Counted from the first letter of the stretch, positions 16,767 to 25,870 are shown. The stretch: DNA of 64,000 nt from Ruminococcus albus AD2013 (GCF_000526775.1 NZ_JAGS01000001.1:2914001-2978000), one strand, 5' to 3'. The notes: a model not told the origin generated them from the letters alone. A program made the numbers and translations.

Positions 16767-17473
16767 TCGCTCTCCTCCTCCTCTTTCTTGACACGGCTGT
16801 TGAATGCGCCGCTGTGCAGTTCGCCGTCACGGATATACATTACACGCTTTGCGTGTTCGGCTATCTCGGGTTCGTGGGTTATCATAACTATGGTCACGCC
16901 GTCCTTGTTCAGCTCTTCAAAAAGCTCCATTACATCGTCGCCCGATTTTGTATCCAGCGCACCTGTAGGTTCGTCCGCCAGCAGCAGTTTGGGTCTGTTG
17001 ACTATCGCCCTTGCTATGGCAACTCTCTGCTTCTGTCCGCCTGAAAGCTGTGTGGGATTGAAGTTCATTCTGTCCTCAAGACCTACTCTGTGCAGAGCCT
17101 CTTTCGCCATTTCGCGGCGTCTTTTTCTGGAAAGTCCCGCATACAGCAGAGGCAGTTCAACATTTTCAAGTGCCGACTGTCTCGGCAGAAGATTGAAGTT
17201 CTGGAAAACGAAACCTATCTTGGTATTGCGTATATCCGAAAGCTGCTTGTCACTGCATTTCATTATATCCGAACCATCGAATATGAAGCTGCCCTTTGTC
17301 TGCTTGTCAAGGCAGCCGATAATGTTCATCAGGGTGGATTTGCCCGAACCCGAGGGTCCCATTATCGCAACATACTCGCCGTCATCAACGCTCAGCGATA
17401 TGTCTTTAAGTACGGGGACGGGTTCTTTGCCCTGCATATAATCCTTGAAGATATTGTTCAGTTCAAATACCAT
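16763..17473 (-). CDS. MacB/LolD-type ABC transporter ATPase
   Basis: A 236-residue nucleotide-binding subunit. Walker A is GPSGSGKST (about residue 40), the Q-loop VFQNFNLL, the signature LSGGQKQR, Walker B LLLADEPTGALD and the switch His in MITHEPEIAEHAKR. It would power the permease at 13639. The gene is placed between the two adaptor genes, overlapping one by 4 nt and 14 nt from the other. A charged C-terminal tail (KKEEEESE) extends past the usual family end. Confidence 0.93.
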   Translation of the reverse strand: MVFELNNIFKDYMQGKEPVPVLKDISLSVDDGEYVAIMGPSGSGKSTLMNIIGCLDKQTKGSFIFDGSDIMKCSDKQLSDIRNTKIGFVFQNFNLLPRQSALENVELPLLYAGLSRKRRREMAKEALHRVGLEDRMNFNPTQLSGGQKQRVAIARAIVNRPKLLLADEPTGALDTKSGDDVMELFEELNKDGVTIVMITHEPEIAEHAKRVMYIRDGELHSGAFNSRVKKEEEESE

Positions 17474-17487
17474 ATTGTCCGCCTTTC

Positions 17488-19179
17488 TCAGCTGTAATGC
17501 TTTTTAAGGAACTCGTCCTTTTCATCGGTGGACATAGCGTTGAACTCATCTTCGGAGATGCCGTAAAGATCTTCAAATGCTACATCGGGTTCTTCGCTCT
17601 CGGTCTTTTCAGCCTTTGCCTTGCCGTCAGCATCGCCCTTATCAGTGTCAGCAGTAGCTTCGCCGTCATAGTCGAATGTGAATGTACCATCATCATCAAC
17701 ACTGCCGCGGATAAAGTTGCCATCAGCATCCATTTCGACAACACCGCCGTCAGGTGAGGTGACTTTCATTGAACCGTCAGCAGCACCCTCGATGAAATTT
17801 CCGTCCTCATCTGTCATTGAATAGCTGCCGTCATCGTTTGAAACGAAATCGCCAGGCATATTGCCCATGTCGCCCTCGTCCATCGTGCCTTCGTCCATCA
17901 TGCCTTCATCCATCATACCTTCGTCCATCATCTCTCCGTCGCCAAGATCATTTTCGGGGATATCCTTATCGGAGGAATTTGTGGTGGTCTTTAGACCTTC
18001 CTTGATGTAGTCGGCGGGATAAGCGATATAATCATCGGTGGAAAGACCCTCAAGTATCTCGCAGTCGCCGTACTCGGTATCTTCCTTGCCTATCTTTATG
18101 TATCTCTTCTCGATGACATCCTTGTCGGATTTCTTAGCCCATACATAGGACTTGTTTCCGTCTTTCAGGATAAAGTTTGTATAAAGCCATATTCCTGTCT
18201 TCTCAACATCGTCGCTTCTGTCGGTATCGATGAGGATATGCTGTCCAAGCTTGAAGCCCTCCAGTGATTCGGGCTCAACATAAAAAGCATACTTTGAAGA
18301 AGTTGACTGTTCATCGCTTTCGCCATAGCCGTACATATCGTCGTTGTTTTCCTGAGGTGATGTGTCTATCTCAGATACGACACCACTGACGCTGGTATCA
18401 TCTGTTCTGCTGCGGAGTATCACCTCAGCGTCCTTGTATATGGCATTGCTGTTCTGCTCGTTGAATACGCCTTTTACGCGGTAGTCGCCCTCGGCGGAGA
18501 TCTTCATTATCACGCCTTCATCGCCGGAACCGTAACGATCGTAGCCGTAATCATCAGCTCCCCCGTTTGAGGACGGATCTTTCAGATCCTTTACAGTGCC
18601 GTCTATGGGTGCTACGACATAAGCGTTCTTCTTGGAGCTTTCCAGCTTGGTTATCTCCACATTCTTTGCCTTGATGTCGTATTCTTTTCTTGCATTGTCG
18701 CTTTGCAGCTGAAGTATCTGGTTTGTGTAGGATACTACCTGATCTTCACTTGCTTTCTTCTTTTCTTCCTCGTACTGCTTTATCTGCTGATTATTTGTCT
18801 CGATCTCGTTCTGAGTTCTTTCAACGTCCAGCTTTGCAGTATCGATCTCGATCTGTATCGCTTCGGTATCGTAGGTAAGAAGCTTATCGCCTTTCTTTAC
18901 GGCATCGCCCTCAGCCACCAGTATATCCTTTACGGTCTTGGTGCTGTCGTATTTAACGTCTACCGATTTCTGTGCCACTACCACACCGGGGAAACTGTTT
19001 GCAAACAGATCCGAACCTGTGACAGTATTCACATTCGATACCTTTTGTACGTACACTTTGTCGCTGCTGTTAGACTCGGGACTGCCGTAATTCTTATACA
19101 GCTTCCACCCGCCGAAGCCCACTCCGCCGATTATCAGCAGAGTCACAACAGCTTTTCCGACAGAACTTGCTTTTGACAT
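17488..19179 (-). CDS. Second HlyD/MacA-like adaptor protein
   Basis: A 563-residue adaptor with an N-terminal signal anchor (AVVTLLIIGGVGFGGW), a lipoyl first half (VKDILVAEGDAVKKGDKLLTYD), a coiled-coil hairpin (about 100-175, rich in Glu/Gln/Lys), the second lipoyl half (APIDGTVKDL) and beta-barrel segments. The C-terminal third is unusual: an Asp/Glu/Met-rich tail containing four 15-bp tandem units encoding MMDEG (17872-17931), then repeated beta-like motifs (DGSYSMTDEDGNFIEGAADG). ATG 19179 is preferred to 19185 because of its 8-nt spacing from AGGAGG. It is the first gene of the operon. Two distinct adaptors with one ATPase and one permease is not the usual arrangement. Confidence 0.82.
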   Translation of the reverse strand: MSKASSVGKAVVTLLIIGGVGFGGWKLYKNYGSPESNSSDKVYVQKVSNVNTVTGSDLFANSFPGVVVAQKSVDVKYDSTKTVKDILVAEGDAVKKGDKLLTYDTEAIQIEIDTAKLDVERTQNEIETNNQQIKQYEEEKKKASEDQVVSYTNQILQLQSDNARKEYDIKAKNVEITKLESSKKNAYVVAPIDGTVKDLKDPSSNGGADDYGYDRYGSGDEGVIMKISAEGDYRVKGVFNEQNSNAIYKDAEVILRSRTDDTSVSGVVSEIDTSPQENNDDMYGYGESDEQSTSSKYAFYVEPESLEGFKLGQHILIDTDRSDDVEKTGIWLYTNFILKDGNKSYVWAKKSDKDVIEKRYIKIGKEDTEYGDCEILEGLSTDDYIAYPADYIKEGLKTTTNSSDKDIPENDLGDGEMMDEGMMDEGMMDEGTMDEGDMGNMPGDFVSNDDGSYSMTDEDGNFIEGAADGSMKVTSPDGGVVEMDADGNFIRGSVDDDGTFTFDYDGEATADTDKGDADGKAKAEKTESEEPDVAFEDLYGISEDEFNAMSTDEKDEFLKKHYS

Positions 19180-19347
19180 ATCCATATCCTCCTGTTGATA
19201 AGTCTGTAAGACAAAAAAAGTCTGCATAAGCACACTGCACATAAAATGTGTACAGCATATCGGCTATATACAGACGTACAATATACTATTGATCATCTGT
19301 TGTCTTTTTTGTCTACATAGGTTTTCTGATTTTTCTATCTGCAATTT

Positions 19348-19376
19348 ATTATAGTACAAAAAGAAACTTCTGTCAA
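19348..19376 (-). promoter_or_regulatory. Promoter of the ABC/adaptor operon
   Basis: Minus strand: TTGACA at 19371-19376, a 17-nt spacer and TATAAT at 19348-19353, both consensus. The leader is about 160 nt. I see no recognisable riboswitch in it. Confidence 0.82.
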
Positions 19377-19607
19377 TGAAAGTCAGGCGAATTTAAGAAA
19401 ATCTTTCGATAATTAACAGGTTATATAAATATTTAAGTTAACTTACTTTAAACTTCATTGAAATTAACTTATATCGCTCTGAATCCCCATATTATATAGT
19501 ATATCGGTCATTCGGTTCAAGGAATACGTTAATTATATCTTTTAGTTAAACATCAACTAAAAAATTCCAACATATTTTATTTATTGAATATATTATTTAT
19601 AAAAATA
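19377..19607. other. AT-rich divergent intergenic region
   Basis: Non-coding gap between two divergent promoters. It contains several AT-rich half-repeats (for example AGTTAACTTACTTTAAACTT near 19434) but nothing I can assign. Confidence 0.4.
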
Positions 19608-19636
19608 TTGACAAAAAGGAGTTGGTGTGGTATACT
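19608..19636 (+). promoter_or_regulatory. Promoter of the 19716 gene
   Basis: TTGACA at 19608-19613, a 17-nt spacer and TATACT at 19631-19636. Confidence 0.78.
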
Positions 19637-19715
19637 TTTATTATATACACTTTGACCTATGTCATTGCTGTACGGGTATTACTTTAATAATACGACTTTC
19701 AGAGGGTGAAGAATA

Positions 19716-20429
19716 ATGACCGAGCTAGAAAAGATGGAGTTAGCTGAATGCTATATAAACAGATACTTTGAAATTGCTGACGGCGTTGAGATCAGTAAGG
19801 AGAACAAGGAGTATCTGAAAATATATATAAGAGATGTTTCTGAGGCAGAAAGGGAATTTGATTTTAACGGAAAGCGCAATAAATCGATGCTATACGTTCT
19901 CGGCGGTGCGCTGATATTTGCACTTCTCCTGCTGATAGCTTTCCATACCGGATTTTTCATCATAGTTCCTGTATTCGGCTTCCTTACGATAGCAGTTTCA
20001 GGTTATATGATAATCAATAAGTACTACACCCAGAAACTTGTTGAAGTCAGGGATCACCAGAAAGAAGTCAATGAGGGTATCACCGAGCAGATCGAGATAC
20101 TTCAGGGCAGGATAAAGCAGCTTGAAAAACAGCGCGACGATTATCTTACAGCACTGAGAAAGAAGATCGATTTCATGGATCTGGATATGGACTACATGAA
20201 CAATATCGGTCAGATCAAGGAATTCATGGTGAACGGCGAAGCTGAGACCTGTGAAGAAGCAGTTGCGATATTCGAGCAGAACCTGCTGATGCAGCAGATG
20301 TCAGGCATCATGTCCGCAAGCGTACATGATAAAGCTATGGATATCGAAAAGAACAAGGAGCGTTTCGGCGACCCCACCAAGGATATCGGAAAGAAACCCG
20401 CAAAAAGAGGTCTGTTCGGTAAAAAATAA
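19716..20429 (+). CDS. Membrane protein with coiled coil, unknown function
   Basis: A 237-residue protein I do not recognise. The charged N-terminal helix (about 1-55) is followed by two adjacent transmembrane helices (MLYVLGGALIFALLLLIAF and FFIIVPVFGFLTIAVSGYM). A coiled coil (about 110-155, EVRDHQKEVNEGITEQIEIL and following) and a Lys-rich tail ending RGLFGKK come next. Both ends should be cytoplasmic. AGGGTGAAG precedes the ATG. It has its own promoter and terminator. Confidence 0.7.
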   Translation: MTELEKMELAECYINRYFEIADGVEISKENKEYLKIYIRDVSEAEREFDFNGKRNKSMLYVLGGALIFALLLLIAFHTGFFIIVPVFGFLTIAVSGYMIINKYYTQKLVEVRDHQKEVNEGITEQIEILQGRIKQLEKQRDDYLTALRKKIDFMDLDMDYMNNIGQIKEFMVNGEAETCEEAVAIFEQNLLMQQMSGIMSASVHDKAMDIEKNKERFGDPTKDIGKKPAKRGLFGKK

Positions 20430-20444
20430 TAACGATTACACTGA

Positions 20445-20476
20445 CACTTCCGACAGAAAACGTCGGAGGTGTTTTT
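20445..20476 (+). terminator. Terminator of the 19716 gene
   Basis: 10-bp stem CACTTCCGAC (20445-20454) with GTCGGAGGTG (20462-20471), one G-T pair, then five T. Confidence 0.82.
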
Positions 20477-20498
20477 CTATAACTAAAGGAGGACAATT

Positions 20499-21260
20499 AT
20501 GTATACAGTAGGAGATATTTACAATTTCATCGAGGAGACAGCACCTTTCCGTTTGCAGGAAAGCTACGATAACAGCGGGCTTTGCGTCGGCAATAAGGGC
20601 AGGAGCGCTGATAAGATACTTCTGTCCCTTGACTGCACCATTGATGTTGCAAAAGAAGCCGCAGAAGTCGGGGCTGACCTCATCGTTACACATCATCCCG
20701 TGATTTTCCGCGGAATAAAAAGGCTTGACCCGGACAGTGTAGTTGGTGTACTTGCAAGGAACGATATCAGCGTTATCTCAGCCCACACAAATTTCGACTG
20801 CGCTGTGATGAACGATATCCTCTGCAAAAAGCTGGGTCTTGTGCCTGTTGACTGCATAGCCGAGGAAAACGGTGCAAAGATGGGCTGTATCTGCGAACAT
20901 GAGGGCATCACTGCCGAAGCACTTGCAGATATCTGCAAGGAAAAACTTGGCTGTCCCACAGTGAGATACGACAAAGCAAACGGCGGTCTGCTGAAAAGGA
21001 TAGCAGTATGTTCGGGCAGCGGCGGAAGTTTTCTGGGAGAAGTACTTGCAAAGGGCTGTGACGGCTATATCACGGGAGATGTTAAGCACGATATATTTGT
21101 TGACGCATACAACGCAGGTCTTGTGGTATTCGATGCGGGGCATTTCTACACTGAAAATATTTTCTGCGAACATATGCAGGGTCTGCTGAAAGAGAGATTC
21201 CCCGAAGCAGATATAAGCATCGCAAAAAATTCGGGCGATGTGGTGGTGTGGCATAAGTGA
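20499..21260 (+). CDS. Nif3-like dinuclear metal centre protein
   Basis: A 253-residue Nif3/YqfO/YbgI-family protein. Metal-ligand motifs THHPVIFRG, SAHTNFDC and the C-terminal GHFYTENIFCEHM are all present, as is VGNKGRSADKILLSLDC near the N-terminus. Family members are annotated as GTP cyclohydrolase I type 2-like, but the physiological reaction is uncertain. It is the short form, without the central PII-like insertion of Bacillus YqfO. AAAGGAGG precedes the start. It is translationally coupled to the next gene (GTGA overlap). Confidence 0.88.
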   Translation: MYTVGDIYNFIEETAPFRLQESYDNSGLCVGNKGRSADKILLSLDCTIDVAKEAAEVGADLIVTHHPVIFRGIKRLDPDSVVGVLARNDISVISAHTNFDCAVMNDILCKKLGLVPVDCIAEENGAKMGCICEHEGITAEALADICKEKLGCPTVRYDKANGGLLKRIAVCSGSGGSFLGEVLAKGCDGYITGDVKHDIFVDAYNAGLVVFDAGHFYTENIFCEHMQGLLKERFPEADISIAKNSGDVVVWHK

Positions 21261-21757
21261 AAAAGAAGAAACATATAAGCGGCAGTGAAGCATTCCTGAA
21301 AAAGCAAAAGCAGAAGAACAAACCCGACAGGCTGAAAATCGGGCTGATAGTTTTCACCTTTGTATTGTCGGCAGTGTTTGCTGTGGCGTCAGGTCTGTTT
21401 ATGAAAGATCATATCCACAGGAAAAACCACTGCACAGCCGAGATAGTCGGCGAGGTGACGAATGCCAAAATATGGGGCAGGCACCATCACTATCAGGGCA
21501 AAGCCGATGTAGTTGTAAAGAGCGACGGCGTTTTCCCCTCACAGACGTTACATACCACATCTTTATATCTTGCAAAACAGAAAAACGCGAAGATATTCTA
21601 CGATCCCGAAAATACCAAAGAATATTATTTTGAAAGCAATATTGAAGACTCCCGCTCTCTGTCGATAATTTGCGCAGTACTATCGGTGATAGAACTGCTG
21701 TTTGGCATCGCAATAACCAAGGCATATTTAAGGTCAAAACAGCGCAAAAAGCGCTGA
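21257..21757 (+). CDS. Two-helix membrane protein, DUF3592-like
   Basis: A 166-residue protein with a GTG start overlapping the Nif3-like stop codon by 4 nt. A Lys-rich N-terminus precedes a membrane helix (GLIVFTFVLSAVFAVASGLF). A short extracytoplasmic beta domain (TAEIVGEVTNAKIW to AKIFYDPENTKEYYF) is followed by a second helix (IICAVLSVIELLFGIAITKAY). The YDPENTKEYYFE-type ending before the last helix is common in DUF3592-like proteins. Function is unknown. Confidence 0.7.
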   Translation: MKKKKHISGSEAFLKKQKQKNKPDRLKIGLIVFTFVLSAVFAVASGLFMKDHIHRKNHCTAEIVGEVTNAKIWGRHHHYQGKADVVVKSDGVFPSQTLHTTSLYLAKQKNAKIFYDPENTKEYYFESNIEDSRSLSIICAVLSVIELLFGIAITKAYLRSKQRKKR

Positions 21758-21786
21758 ACGATACAGTATAAACGGAGGATATGGAA

Positions 21787-22869
21787 ATGGAAACAAGGAT
21801 ACCCGAGGGCAAAAAGCTTATCAGCCCCACAGACAAGATGTCCTACATGGGCAGGATAGACTTTGACGACCCGAATGCGCCCGTATTCATTTGGGCAGGT
21901 TCAAATGTGCGCATGAGGTTCAAAGGCACGAGTGTCAGTGCAGTGATATTCAACAGGCGTTTTTTCAACAAAATGTCTGTCGGATATGTTATCGACGGCA
22001 AGGTATGCCGTGCTGATTTCGGCGAGGAAAACGAATGGGAAAAAGAGTACTGTCTTACGCTTGCAGATGGTCTTGAAGACGGCGAACACGAGATAGTGCT
22101 TTTCAAGCGTCAGGACGCATCTCACTATTTCAGGTTTTTAGGCTTTGTCATTGATGGTGAAGTTCTTGAAGCCCCTGCGCTTCCCTCAAGGAAGATAGAG
22201 GTATTCGGCGATTCGGTATCGGCGGGCGCAGTAGTTGAAGCCCGTGATTTTGAGGGCAAGTGCGACCCTGAGGGACACGAGGGCATTTACGACAATGCGT
22301 GGTACAGCTATGCTTCGATAACTGCGCGAAATCTCGGGGCACAGCTTAACTGCACAGCCCAGGGCGGTATTTCGGTATTTGACAACACAGGCTGGTTCCA
22401 CGCCCCTGATTTCATCGGTATGGAGACTGCCTACGACAAGCTTTGTTATTATCCCGAGGGTGAAAGGGGTTACACCCCATGGGATTTTGGCAGATACACC
22501 CCGAATGTGGTGATATTCGCGGTCGGACAGAATGACAGTCACAACGAAGCCGAGGGCGACCCCGACATAACCGATATATCTTTCCGCACCCGCTGGAAAG
22601 AGGGTTACAAGGGGATAATAAAGGAACTTCGCGCAAAGTACCACCGTGCATATTTTGTGCTTCTGCTGACGGTACTTGGTCACGACCCCGAATGGGACAA
22701 AGCTGTTGACGAGATAGCTTATGAGCTTTCTGACAGCAGGATACGACATTTCATGTTCACCCGCACAGGCAAGGCGACTCCGGGGCATCCTAGGATATCC
22801 GAGCAATACGAGATGGCAGAGGAGCTTACTGCTTATCTTTCGGGGCTTGGGGAGGATATCTGGAAGTAG
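21787..22869 (+). CDS. CE2-type acetylxylan esterase (SGNH hydrolase)
   Basis: A 360-residue protein without a signal peptide. The N-terminal beta-sandwich (about 1-130) is the jelly-roll usually preceding the catalytic domain in carbohydrate esterase family 2. The SGNH domain follows, with GDSVSAG (catalytic Ser), AVGQND (Asn) and GHPRISEQ (His). It should remove acetyl groups from xylo- or gluco-oligosaccharides. ATG 21787 is preferred over 21781 because GGAGG is only 2 nt from the earlier codon. It is last of a possible operon with the two upstream genes. Confidence 0.85.
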   Translation: METRIPEGKKLISPTDKMSYMGRIDFDDPNAPVFIWAGSNVRMRFKGTSVSAVIFNRRFFNKMSVGYVIDGKVCRADFGEENEWEKEYCLTLADGLEDGEHEIVLFKRQDASHYFRFLGFVIDGEVLEAPALPSRKIEVFGDSVSAGAVVEARDFEGKCDPEGHEGIYDNAWYSYASITARNLGAQLNCTAQGGISVFDNTGWFHAPDFIGMETAYDKLCYYPEGERGYTPWDFGRYTPNVVIFAVGQNDSHNEAEGDPDITDISFRTRWKEGYKGIIKELRAKYHRAYFVLLLTVLGHDPEWDKAVDEIAYELSDSRIRHFMFTRTGKATPGHPRISEQYEMAEELTAYLSGLGEDIWK

Positions 22870-22898
22870 GTTTTTTTATTAATCAAAGGACTGCGGTA

Positions 22899-23239
22899 TC
22901 ATATCGCCCCTTGCGGGTCGAGAAATCGGATTCGCTTCGCTGTCCGATTTCAGGCGCGACAATAATTTTACGGACGCAGAAAGAGCGTGGACGGTTTGAT
23001 TGTCCACGCTCTTATTGTTGATTATTGCCGCGCCTTATTGGTCGGAAGTTTGCTTTGCTGTTTAAAGCTTTGTTGCCGCGTCGCTTTTGCGCCTTGACCG
23101 AGAGGCTCTGCCTCTCGTGCTCTCCGCAAGCCTTTCGCGAAAGGCTTGACCCAAAGCTCTTCTCCTTGGCATTCTTACCCAACTTCGTGGTTGCCCTGCC
23201 AACAATTATGAATTATGAATTATGAATTATGAATTAATA
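22899..23239 (+). repeat. Dispersed structured repeat, copy B
   Basis: Forward copy between two converging genes. Hairpins: AAATCGGA/TCCGATTT at 22923-22930 with 22943-22950; 13-nt stem 22953-22965 with 23022-23034 (one A-C mismatch) enclosing 22982-22992 with 23002-23012; GAGAGGC/GCCTCTC at 23100-23106 with 23110-23116; 22-nt palindrome 23127-23148. The tail has three GAATTAT units plus GAATTAA and ends about 7 bp before the clpB stop codon. Confidence 0.87.
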
Positions 23240-23245
23240 TAAGTA

Positions 23246-25870
23246 TTATTCGGCTGTTGTCGGTGCGATAGTCTCAACAGAGAAATCATTGCCGTCATAA
23301 TCTACTTTCATCAGGCTGTCAGCAGCAGGGTCGTCCCTGATTATTGCCTTTGCCAGCAGAGTCTCCACATGGCTCTGAATAAATCTTCTCAGAGGTCTTG
23401 CACCGAATGCCATATTGTAGCCCTGATCGACTATCGCCGCCTTTGCAGATTCGGTAAGCTCCATTTTCAGGCGCTTTTCTGCAAGTCTCTTTTCAAGGCT
23501 CTTCAGCATCAGTCCGCAGATGCTGTATATCTCGCTCTTCAGCAGAGGTTTGTACATTACTATCTCGTCAAGACGGTTCAGGAATTCGGGACGGAAATGA
23601 GTTTTCAGCAGGTCGTTGACATTGTCCCTTGCTTCCTCGCTGATATCTCCTGTTTCCTCGTCGATGCCATCAAGTATGAAATGTGAGCCCAGGTTCGAGG
23701 TCAGTATGATAACGGTGTTCTTGAAATCTACCGTTCTGCCCTGTGAATCGGTAACTCTGCCGTCATCGAGCACCTGCAGAAGTATATTGAACACATCGGG
23801 GTGAGCTTTCTCGACTTCGTCCAGCAGTACAACGGAGTAAGGCTTTCTTCTTACAGCCTCAGTCAGCTGACCGCCTTCTTCATATCCCACGTATCCGGGA
23901 GGCGCTCCTATCAGCCTTGTTACGCTGAATTTCTCCATATACTCCGACATATCTATACGAACCATATTGTTTTCGTCATCGAAGAGTGCCTGTGCAAGGG
24001 TCTTTGCAAGCTCGGTCTTGCCCACACCCGTAGGGCCTAAGAACAGGAACGAACCGATAGGTGTGTTGGGGTTTGCGATACCTGCCCTTGAACGGAGTAT
24101 AGCTTCGCTGACTTTTTCAACAGCTTCGTTCTGTCCGATAACTCTTTCATGGAGTATGCTTTCAAGCCTTAACAGCTTGTCGCGCTCGCCCTCCATCAGC
24201 TTTGCAACTGGTATGCCTGTCCAGCGGCAGATTATCCTTGCTATCTCGTCATCGGTTACTTTATCTCTAAGCAGGGTATTGCTCTTTGAGGACTGCTCGG
24301 CTTTCTTTTCTTCCTCTGCCAGTTCCTTTTGCAGATTTTCCAGCTTGCCGTATTTCAGCTCTGCCAGTTTCGAGAGGTCATAGTCGCGCTCTGCCTGCTT
24401 TATCTCGCCGTTTACAGCATCTATCTCCTCGCGTATCTTCTGCACCTTGGAGATAGCGTTCTTTTCGTTTTCCCATTTAGCACGCATCTCGTTGTACTGC
24501 GCTCTCATATCTGCAAGTTCTTTCTGAACTTCTGCCAGATGTTCCTCGGCAAGCTTGTCGCTTTCCTTTTTGAGGACAGTTTCTTCTATCTCATGCTGGA
24601 GTATCTTTCTTCTCAGGTCATCCAGTTCGGTGGGCATGGAGTCCATCTCTGTACGGATAAGTGCGCAGGCTTCGTCCACAAGGTCGATAGCCTTATCGGG
24701 CAGGAATCTGTCCGTCAGGTATCTGTCGGAAAGCACAGCCGCGGTTATCAGCGCCTGATCCTGTATCTTAACGCCGTGGAATACCTCATATCTCTCCTTT
24801 ATGCCGCGGAGTATGGATATGGTATCCTCAACGCTGGGTTCGTCTACCATAACGGGCTGGAAACGTCTTTCAAGGGCTTTATCCTTTTCGATGTACTGTC
24901 TGTACTCGTTGAGGGTGGTGGCACCGATGCAGTGCAGTTCGCCCCTTGCCAGCATAGGTTTCAGCAGATTTCCTGCGTCCATTGCGCCGTCGGACTTTCC
25001 TGCGCCCACGATGGTATGCAGTTCATCGATGAACAGTATTATCTTGCCCTCGGATTTCTTTATCTCGCTTACAACGGCTTTAAATCTCTCTTCAAACTCG
25101 CCGCGGAACTTTGCACCTGCTATCAGCGAGCCCATATCCAGCGAGAATATCTGTCTGTCTTTCAGACTGTCGGGCACATCACCGCTGACGATACGCTGTG
25201 CAAGACCCTCGGCAACGGCAGTTTTACCTACGCCGGGTTCGCCTATCAGCACGGGGTTGTTCTTTGTCTTACGGGAGAGTATGCGGATAACGTTTCTAAT
25301 CTCGGAATCTCTGCCGATAACGGGGTCGAGCTTGTTCTGTCTTGCAAGACCTACCAGTTCCTGACCGTACTTTTTCAGTACATCATAAGTCTCCTCGGGG
25401 TTCTGGCTGGTTACTTTTGCGCTTCCTCTCACCTGTTTCAGTGCCGCAAGGAAACCTGTCTTGTTTATGCCGAAGGTACGCAGTACCTCTGCGACTTCGC
25501 TGTTTGCACATTCCATTATACCTAAGAATATATGCTCAACGGATACGAACTCATCGCCCATCTGCTTTGCCTGTGCTTCTGCCTCGGCAAGTGCGCGGTC
25601 AAGTTCACTGGAAATATACACCTGACCCTGTGCGCGTCCGCCTACGGTGACTTTCGGTATCTTATCAACAGCCCTGTCCAGTGCGCCGCGGAAAGCGTTG
25701 ATATCCGTGCTCATCTGTGTGAGAAGCTGGGGTATCAGACCGTTATCATCAAGGCACAGTGCGCTCAGCAGATGTTCCTGTCCTATCGCCTGATTTGACT
25801 GCCTTGCCGCGATGTTCTGTGCGTCCTGTACAGCCTGCACCGATTTCTCGGTAAATTTCTGCATATTCAT
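23246..25870 (-). CDS. clpB: Disaggregase ClpB
   Basis: An 874-residue Hsp100 ATPase that, with DnaK, rescues aggregated proteins. The N-terminal Clp repeat domain (about 1-145) precedes AAA-1 with Walker A GEPGVGKT, a middle coiled-coil domain (about 405-525, distinguishing ClpB from ClpC), and AAA-2 with GPTGVGKT and the signature RIDMSEYMEKFSVTRLIGAP. No ClpP-interaction loop is expected. A consensus AAGGAGG site precedes ATG 25870. I see no CIRCE or clear CtsR operator in the 75-nt gap upstream. Confidence 0.97.
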   Translation of the reverse strand: MNMQKFTEKSVQAVQDAQNIAARQSNQAIGQEHLLSALCLDDNGLIPQLLTQMSTDINAFRGALDRAVDKIPKVTVGGRAQGQVYISSELDRALAEAEAQAKQMGDEFVSVEHIFLGIMECANSEVAEVLRTFGINKTGFLAALKQVRGSAKVTSQNPEETYDVLKKYGQELVGLARQNKLDPVIGRDSEIRNVIRILSRKTKNNPVLIGEPGVGKTAVAEGLAQRIVSGDVPDSLKDRQIFSLDMGSLIAGAKFRGEFEERFKAVVSEIKKSEGKIILFIDELHTIVGAGKSDGAMDAGNLLKPMLARGELHCIGATTLNEYRQYIEKDKALERRFQPVMVDEPSVEDTISILRGIKERYEVFHGVKIQDQALITAAVLSDRYLTDRFLPDKAIDLVDEACALIRTEMDSMPTELDDLRRKILQHEIEETVLKKESDKLAEEHLAEVQKELADMRAQYNEMRAKWENEKNAISKVQKIREEIDAVNGEIKQAERDYDLSKLAELKYGKLENLQKELAEEEKKAEQSSKSNTLLRDKVTDDEIARIICRWTGIPVAKLMEGERDKLLRLESILHERVIGQNEAVEKVSEAILRSRAGIANPNTPIGSFLFLGPTGVGKTELAKTLAQALFDDENNMVRIDMSEYMEKFSVTRLIGAPPGYVGYEEGGQLTEAVRRKPYSVVLLDEVEKAHPDVFNILLQVLDDGRVTDSQGRTVDFKNTVIILTSNLGSHFILDGIDEETGDISEEARDNVNDLLKTHFRPEFLNRLDEIVMYKPLLKSEIYSICGLMLKSLEKRLAEKRLKMELTESAKAAIVDQGYNMAFGARPLRRFIQSHVETLLAKAIIRDDPAADSLMKVDYDGNDFSVETIAPTTAE

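Noticed and set aside
15903..17441. A 512-codon plus-strand frame across the adaptor and ATPase genes
   Set aside because: Both minus-strand genes are certain; this is a shadow frame.
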